Assembly (NCBI GenBank): GCA_021229015.1 | Contig: CM037777.1 | Span: 52,397,554-52,461,553, forward strand | From: Solen grandis | Taxonomy: Eukaryota; Mollusca; Bivalvia; Adapedonta; Solenidae | Length of the DNA: 64,000 nt | Reading direction: 5' to 3' | Shown here: in pieces, positions 57,952-64,000 of the stretch | How the letters are laid out: each line of letters opens with the position of its first letter | How positions within the stretch are numbered: position 1 is the first letter of the stretch | Position numbers and translations under genes: made by a program | The notes under the pieces: model-generated | What the model saw: the letters and a program-made list of their open reading frames with translations, nothing else | The model's database searches: none | Told to the model about the DNA's origin: nothing

Positions 57952-60092
57952 GGGTATGACTAAAACACGAAAGGAACAAAAGGGACGAAAGGAACGAAAG
58001 GAACTTATTAAAATGGTATTTTCAAGAGAAAATTGTTAATAGTCATGTTTTTATTGTGGATTGTTAAAATACTAAATAATATTTATAAAATTCGTAAACT
58101 TTAAAAGTCCAGTAGGTAATAATAATAAACTAGAGTTGCATCCGCAACATCATCGGTTTTCTCACTTAGATAAGCTTCATACAATGCTATTGTTACTTCT
58201 TCTATCATTCCTTTCACTTTTTTATATGAAATTGTACCTCTTTTTTATAAAGCTAAATAAACTGTGTCCTACATTTGTAAAACAACCAATAAAGGTTAAC
58301 ATCATCCCGGCCGTGGTATACAGACACGTATGGCCAATACACTGAGAACTATACACACCCCCAGTTCACCAGTACAGGTAGACCAGCATTAGACTGCAGG
58401 AAAGTCACTTGACCGCGAGTTGTTTACATCATCCCAGCTACGCTGTGGTCAAATGGCCAATAATACACTGAGAAATATACACACCCCAGTACAAGTAAGA
58501 TAAGCGTTGGACTGAAATATTTTAAAAATTGGGCTTTCGCTACGTATGGGAAATCTAACATAACTCGACCATTTTTTACCCGATCTTCAAAAACTGCATA
58601 TCGTTAGAAAGGTAAATAAACATTCTATAAATCTGATAATAAAATTATAATGATATGTGATTAACCTCTGAGATAAATGCAGAAAACCACTGTGTGTACC
58701 TATAATTGAGTTTTTTCATAATTATTTTTTTCATTTGATGTCTGACTTTTAAAATTTTGGTACCGTTAGAAAGGTCTCTTAAAGCATAACATTTTATACC
58801 CGTTATGTCTCGATAGAATATTTACCGTTTTTGAGCTATATGAGGTCAAAGAAAAAATCGATATTGCTGATATGACCTTGACCTTTACTACCTTTTATTA
58901 TTTTAAAGTATAAGCTGATTAAGAACATCATACTGCACATTCAGTGAAAATTTCATGAAAATCGAACAAGAAATAAATACAGGAGAACGAAAAAACATGA
59001 AAAAAATGACGAAAAATGAAATATTTTAAAAACTTGAAATTTTTATTTTTTCCGTATTCAGTGATCTTTGAACGCCTCTAGCGGATAAACGGTGCATTTC
59101 CTGAAATTGCCACACTATATATTTTGTGCGGCTAGGTCTTGCGAATCTGTTTAAACAAACAAAATTCTTCTATCTTATCAAAGTCGGCCAATATTTCTGT
59201 TTAAAGGGACCTACCATATTTCTCCTTAAAAAACGCGTTATTTCCAAGATTCGAACTTTGGTCCCCTCCTGAACAGGAAATGATATCTTTTTTGAACTTC
59301 TAGACCTATATATTTTGTTGGGGTGCCAATAAGGAACAGAATAAAAAAAACCGTATCTAAATCCGACTTTGGATTTTGGAGATTTTTCAATACAATCAAT
59401 TACATAATAAACGCCACCTAGCGGCACAATGGGAGACAAATCTGAAAAAATGGCTCCTAAGGATCTAAGTCAGGACAATGTGAATAAGTGTTAAAAATTT
59501 CATGGTCGTAGCTTAATCCTACGTTACTGTAGGCTCGGGACAAATTTTTGACAGAAGAAGAAAAATAAAAAAAAAAAAAATGACAAATAAACACAACGAG
59601 AACAATAGGTTTTCGCACTTCGCAGTTGTGCGAAAACCTAAAAAATTCCGGGGCTCAGTGGATCCGCAGTATACACTTAGCTGTTTCGTGCGAAAGGAAT
59701 GTTTTTCTTCCAGTATATTATTCTAGGCGTTTATCTTTTTCATGTATCACGCTTACTTTTTCATTACTTTGCCAAATATTACAATAAGATAAGTGTTTAA
59801 GTAACATATATCGCATTTGACGACATCAGTTACAAAAAATACACAAGCCTTCTTCAGTAGTTCAATACTGAGTTCCTTTCGTAGCGAAAGGGATACAGCA
59901 GGCATATCTAATATTTGTAATAATAGCTCAAAAATAACATTTTATCATCGAATTTTATTAAACGTGATGGCTTTTCATATTTCATAGATCAAAAACTAAA
60001 GTATTACATTTTTGTTGTGATAAAAAATCACTTTCATGATTTTTGTTAGTTCCATTAGTTCCTTTCGTCCCTTTCGTGTTTTAGTCAGACCG
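57952..60092. mobile_element. TIR DNA transposon with 9-bp target duplication (2.14 kb), hosting a nested element
   Basis: Flanked on both sides by GGTAGCAAA (57943-57951 and 60093-60101), a perfect 9-bp direct repeat. The inverted ends read (G/C)GGT(A/C)TGACTAAAACACGAAAGG, followed on both sides by clustered GAAAGGAAC/GAAAGGGAC subterminal repeats, with more GCGAAAGG copies inside (59688, 59890). An 8-10-bp duplication with subterminal repeats fits Mutator-like or hAT elements; 9 bp favours Mutator-like. No transposase frame is visible. Lies in OTUD4 intron 1. Confidence 0.75.
58129..59640 (+). mobile_element. Nested non-autonomous element, family G (3' hairpin GGTTTTCGCAC)
   Basis: Begins ACTAGAGTTGCATCCGCAAC with the small palindrome GTTGCATCCGCAAC and ends GAACAATAGGTTTTCGCAC..GTGCGAAAACCTAAAA, a strong hairpin at 59608-59638. 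The body has a repeated block (TGGCCAATACACTGAGAA near 58332 and 58453), one TGACCTTGACC, and an A/G-rich run before the tail. It sits entirely inside the 57952-60092 element. Confidence 0.6.
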
Positions 60093-61603
60093 GGTAGCAA
60101 ATAACAATTTAATCTGCTTATTTAAACATAAAAACCACCCAGTTAAAAAAGTTAACAGCGTGAGTCTTTAGAAAACGGTAGTTAACCTTGGTAGTGGACA
60201 TGTCCCGCTAAGTAGCAAAACGCACAGTGTATAAGTTAGCTAGTTCATAAGCTATATTTAGCAGCAGCCTCCCGGGCGCGGTTGCTTAACACTAAAGGCC
60301 CTGAGATTTAGGGAGCACTTTTGTAATGTTTTGCTAATATTACTTTTTTTTGTTCCTTTTTTTCACTGGTATGGCTAGTAAATTACATCTCCTAAATTTA
60401 GCACAAATATGTTTTCTAGCATTATATGTATTTTAAAATCACAGACCCTTTAAAATTTGCCAGCATTAATATATTAAATGTGTTGAAAAACTTTTACTTT
60501 TTTTAACTTTCATATTTTTTATTTTTTTTTGTCTTATGCCAAATATCTTTTAAAAAAGATATTTCTTGTTTAATCAGTCTTGTCCACCTTATAAAAAGAC
60601 TTACATGTATCATTCTTTTTTCCCTGTAAAAAAATCCTAAATAGCTTTAACAAATATTGATAGTCATTAATGAAACCCTAATCATTTGCTAAAATAGTTT
60701 GTAAAACAAAAATTATGTTTGTGCTCTTTCTTTTTTGAAGATTTTAAGTATTAACTCAGTCCTAAATATTGTTGGTGGAATTTCAGAAAATTCTTGTATA
60801 AACATGAGGACTTATTGAAACATACTTGTTCATGAGGCGAGTTGCTCACACAAAAAGTTTCAATGTACTTTTCAATGGCTTTGTATGCAACTGGATGTTG
60901 AAAATATAAGTTTCAAAGCAGAAGAAGGTACTCTTCAAAGGTGACTCCCGCAGTAACCTAGTAAACAAATGTGACAGACAAGGTTTTGAATTTTCATATT
61001 TGGAATGAATATTACTTAATTGCTCATTAAATATGGAAATACAAAATGTTTTGTTTGTTGCTTCTGTTTTGAATTATATAAAGTTAGTGTTCATGTACCA
61101 GTTAAAATGCATTGATTATCTGCTAAATCTTGCAGATTAATATTTGTTTTAAATATGGTCTTCTTTAGACGCCATCTTGAAAACTTTTTCTTTGCCATAA
61201 AAAGTAAAATTGTTATATAGAACACGAAGAAAACGGGAATATGAGACATTGCAACACTATGTGTGAGCAACTCGCTCTGAATTGCATTCAACTAATGATA
61301 ACACTTGGAACCGCTCACAACTGTGAAGGTGTTGGTTCCCTGTTTGCATTCTGTTTGCTAAAAAACAACAGGCATGCAAAATAAATGCTAATGTTAGCAA
61401 CAGTCAGCTAGCATCCACAAAATTCTGCAAATAATACATTGCCGAAGAAAAAAAAAAGTTATACGGTATTGCTATACATATTACTTTGTTCATAAAAGAA
61501 AAAGACACAGTGCACTTTTCTGTTGCCATTGTATGTATATTTCATTTATTATTGAATATATTGCCTTTCTTGTTGATGACACTGCAAATATTTGTTTGTG
61601 TAG
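60093..61603. other. OTUD4 intron 1, right part
   Basis: A+T-rich; no element ends or exons recognised. The minus-strand frame at 61091-61291 has no support. Confidence 0.4.
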
Positions 61604-61687
61604 CTGTTCATGACGCAGACCTACCACACCAATTTGTATGAGGCGTGTAGAATTGTGTTCCTCCACCTAGGAAAGGATCCTGTCACG
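61604..61687 (+). CDS. OTUD4: OTUD4-like OTU deubiquitinase, second coding exon
   Basis: An 84-base exon between acceptor TTTGTTTGTGTAG and donor GTATCT, phase 0 on both sides, reading LFMTQTYHTNLYEACRIVFL followed by HLGKDPVT. It continues the OTU domain directly: AVSEQ/LFMTQTYH..LYEAC corresponds to AVAEQ/VLHSQ.RH..VR.AC in OTUD4. After VFL the match weakens, so an earlier or later donor is possible. The rest of the gene, including the catalytic His, lies outside the window or was not recognised. Confidence 0.8.
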
Positions 61688-61844
61688 GTATCTATAAAAA
61701 TATTTTGTACCTAGAGGTGTTTGTTTTATTTCTTAATTGTTCACTTTTCCTTCCATAATTTCATAAACTGTAAATGCCTTCCCATTGTCACTTAGTATTA
61801 CTGTTCCCATGGAAAATTTAAGTTTTTTATATGCAGTTTATTTT

Positions 61845-62648
61845 TAGCTCACCAGAGCACAACATGCTCAAAGTGGACTATTAGGATCACCCGGTGTCCG
61901 TCGTCCGTCGTCAACAATTTGCTTTAAACAATACCTCCTCTGAAACCTCTGAGTAGAAATTGATGAAACTTGGCATGGATAATCCTTGGGTGAACCTCCA
62001 CAAAGTTTGATCCATGCAGAACTCTGGTTACCATGGCAACCAACAGAATTTTACTTTAAAAACTTAAAAAATCTCCTCCTGTAAAACCAATGTCCAGCAT
62101 TTGATATCCTTTGGCACTAATGTTACTTCATAGTCTTCTACTGTCATTGCTAAAATGAAGTTAATCCCTTGAAAAATAAGGCCCGTAGGAGGTTAGTCAA
62201 TTTCTTTATATACATTGTACTCCTTATAGAAAATTTCAAAATCATTCTTCTATGAAACCAATTTTGTGTGCCTAAAATGGTCACCTCATGACTGTCTAAC
62301 ATGATTGCTAAAATGAAGTTGATCCCTTGAAAGGGTCAGCTAGTTTCCATATATACTTTGTATATAAAATTAAAGAAAGATCTTCTCATCTGGAACTTGT
62401 GTTCAGAATTAATTGTTGTTTTGCACCAATGATTACCTCAAGGTTTCATACCATAAATGAGTAAGCATTTTCGATCCCTTGAAAATTGAGGCCTCCAGAT
62501 GTGATTGACTAACCTAAAAATTCCTTGTACCTGAAATTTGAAACTTGTTGCTGCTGAAAGAAGCCATGTAAAAGCAAGCGAATTGAATGTTTTAAATAAG
62601 CTGATGTACTCTGGTGAGTGATCTAGGACCATATGGCCCACTTGTTTC
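61845..62648 (-). mobile_element. Pearl/Helentron-like element, family A, reverse orientation
   Basis: Read on the minus strand it starts at 62648 with AAACAAGTGGGCCATATGGTCC and ends at 61845 with TGAGCATGTTGTGCTCTGGTGAGCTAA, preceded by GACGACGGACGACGGACACC. The core includes TTGCCATGGTAACCAGAG as in the copy at 27482, then diverged units with GATCCCTTGAAA. Lies in the OTUD4 intron after exon 2. Confidence 0.7.
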
Positions 62649-63230
62649 ATAAGTTTTTCTCTTTTGATCAGTGATGATCTGTTAAAGGAGATTGCAACCC
62701 TGAGATAAACATTATCTTAATTTGACTCTGATAATGATATCTGTGAAAGCATATCTCAATATGTGGTTTCATAACAAAGATATTTGCAAAATTGCAGCAC
62801 TGAGCTGGTGTATGGGCGGCGTCATTTTAATGACCTCTCCTGAAAAACACTGGAGAATTAGACAGTAAGACGTCACTGTTATTTGGAATATCTCAGCAAT
62901 TCATTTGCCAGAGATAGCAGAGATGATACGATTGAATAACTTTTCATAAGTTTTTCTCTTTTGATCAGTGATGATCTGTTAAAGGAGATTGCAACCCTGA
63001 GATAAACATTATCTTAATTTGACTCTGATAATGATATCTGTGAAAGCATATCTCAATATGTGGTTTCATAACAAAGATTTTTGCAAAATTGCAGGTGTAT
63101 GGGCGGCGTCATTTTAATGACCTCTCCTGAAAAACACTGGAGAATTAGACAGTAAGACGTCACTGTTATTTGGAATATCTCAGCAATTCATTTGCCAGAG
63201 ATAGCAGAGATGATACGATTGAATAACTTT
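62648..63230. repeat. Recent tandem duplication (two copies of about 290 bp)
   Basis: CATAAGTTTTTCTCTTTTGATC starts at 62648 and again at 62945. The copies are almost identical; the second lacks an 11-base piece (CACTGAGCTGG region at about 62800) and has one T/A difference. Copy 1 begins exactly where the reverse family A element ends. No convincing open frame in either copy. Confidence 0.9.
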
Positions 63231-63574
63231 TAATAAAGTATAATATATAAAACAATTACACAAGTCGTTATAAATTATTTAAAGCAAAACAAGTAGAAAT
63301 ACTGCTCATGTAAAGCATATGTTTGGAAGATATGTCATATTTTTGATAATATTTTACTGCAAAAAAAAAAAAGCATTATGTAGATATCAAATGTATATGT
63401 ACATTGACAGCCTATATGAGAAAAAATAATTCCTTTTTATTCTACCTGTCATTTTTATAACTGAACTATTCAAGATACCGTGGGTACAAGTGATGTAAAT
63501 ATTAATCTGATTAGATAAAACATGTCCTGTGCAGTCTAAAGTAACCGACACTTATGTTACATAATATCGCACAA

Positions 63575-63785
63575 CAGTGAATAAACCATGGTGAATCCCG
63601 GTAAGGACTTCGGATTTTACATGTGAGGAAGCCTTCCAGCTGGCTTGCGGTAGGTCGGTCGTTCTACCCGGGTACATCTGTGTACTCGGGGGTCTTCCTC
63701 CACCTGTAATTAGCTGGATGTCGCTATATGATTGAAATACTATCGCAGCGACGGTAAACCCCAATACAACAACAACAACATAAAC
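63575..63785 (+). repeat. Bivalve/metazoan-type SINE
   Basis: The segment GCCTTCCAGCTGGCTTGCGG, then GTTCTACCCGGGTAC, CTCGGGGGTCTTCCTCCACC, TGATTGAAATACT and GGTAAACCCCAA, ending in an (AAC)n tail at 63764-63781, has the order of blocks I recognise from SINEs widespread in bivalves (BivaV/RUDI-like). The exact family name needs a repeat library. The minus-strand frame across it is a by-product. Confidence 0.6.
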
Positions 63786-63930
63786 CACGGTCATGAAAGT
63801 TAAACACAGCATGCGACTAAGTCATCATGACAACAGACAATTGGCAAGCAAATTTATATTTACTAATCAGATGTGTGTATAGAAATTTTATGATGACTGA
63901 TAGAATAAGAAAAGTGCATGGTAAAATTGC

Positions 63931-64000
63931 TTAACCCTTTCCCTCATAGAGGAAACCATGAAAAGACCTATGCGAACAGCATAAAACCAGATCAGCCTGC
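63931..64000 (+). mobile_element. TTAA MITE (copy 9, cut by the window end)
   Basis: The first 70 bases of the 242-bp MITE, from TTAACCCTTTCCCTCATAG to the middle of the first hairpin arm (CAGATCAGCCTGC). Confidence 0.87.

Overview
The window is A+T-rich, intron-rich nuclear DNA from an animal, almost certainly a bivalve mollusc. The pointers are a bivalve/metazoan-type SINE near the right end, many pearl/Helentron-like elements (tandem cores of about 150-165 bp, GACGGAC-type microsatellites, a 3' hairpin), and a RING-less B-box/coiled-coil/propeller gene of the kind that is expanded in bivalves. I cannot name the species.

Most host coding sequence sits in short exons, many too small to show as open frames. 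(1) About 13.4-27.3 kb, minus strand: six to seven exons that join in one open frame, from a gene I cannot identify (134 residues visible, mostly helical). (2) 30.5-47.8 kb, minus strand: five N-terminal exons (122 residues) of an SPT20/SUPT20H homologue, a SAGA coactivator subunit. (3) 32.2-36.7 kb, plus strand: a complete two-exon gene (556 codons) with two B-boxes, a coiled coil and a C-terminal propeller, lying antisense inside an SPT20 intron. (4) 56.8-61.7 kb, plus strand: the first two coding exons of an OTUD4-like deubiquitinase, divergent from SPT20 and running off the right edge.

A 100-N assembly gap at 29826-29925 separates SPT20 coding exon 5 from everything to its left. The left contig shows no recognisable SPT20 continuation and carries the unidentified gene instead, so the gap is either much larger than 100 bp or a wrong join.

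The rest is mostly mobile DNA. At least seven families of pearl/Helentron-like elements share a plan: usually an AACAAG-type 5' end followed by a small palindrome, a tandem core, an ACGG/ACAG microsatellite and a family-specific 3' hairpin followed by TAA. One copy has inserted into another copy of its own family without a clear target duplication, which supports a rolling-circle mechanism. A MITE with TTAA ends and a long internal hairpin occurs about ten times. Three TIR elements have visible boundaries: a 2.14-kb element with a 9-bp target duplication in the OTUD4 intron, a 1.97-kb element with long TIRs between SPT20 and OTUD4, and a 0.9-kb pogo/Tigger-like element in the B-box gene intron. 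SINE-like units, a 43/86-bp minisatellite next to the gap and several microsatellites fill much of the remainder.
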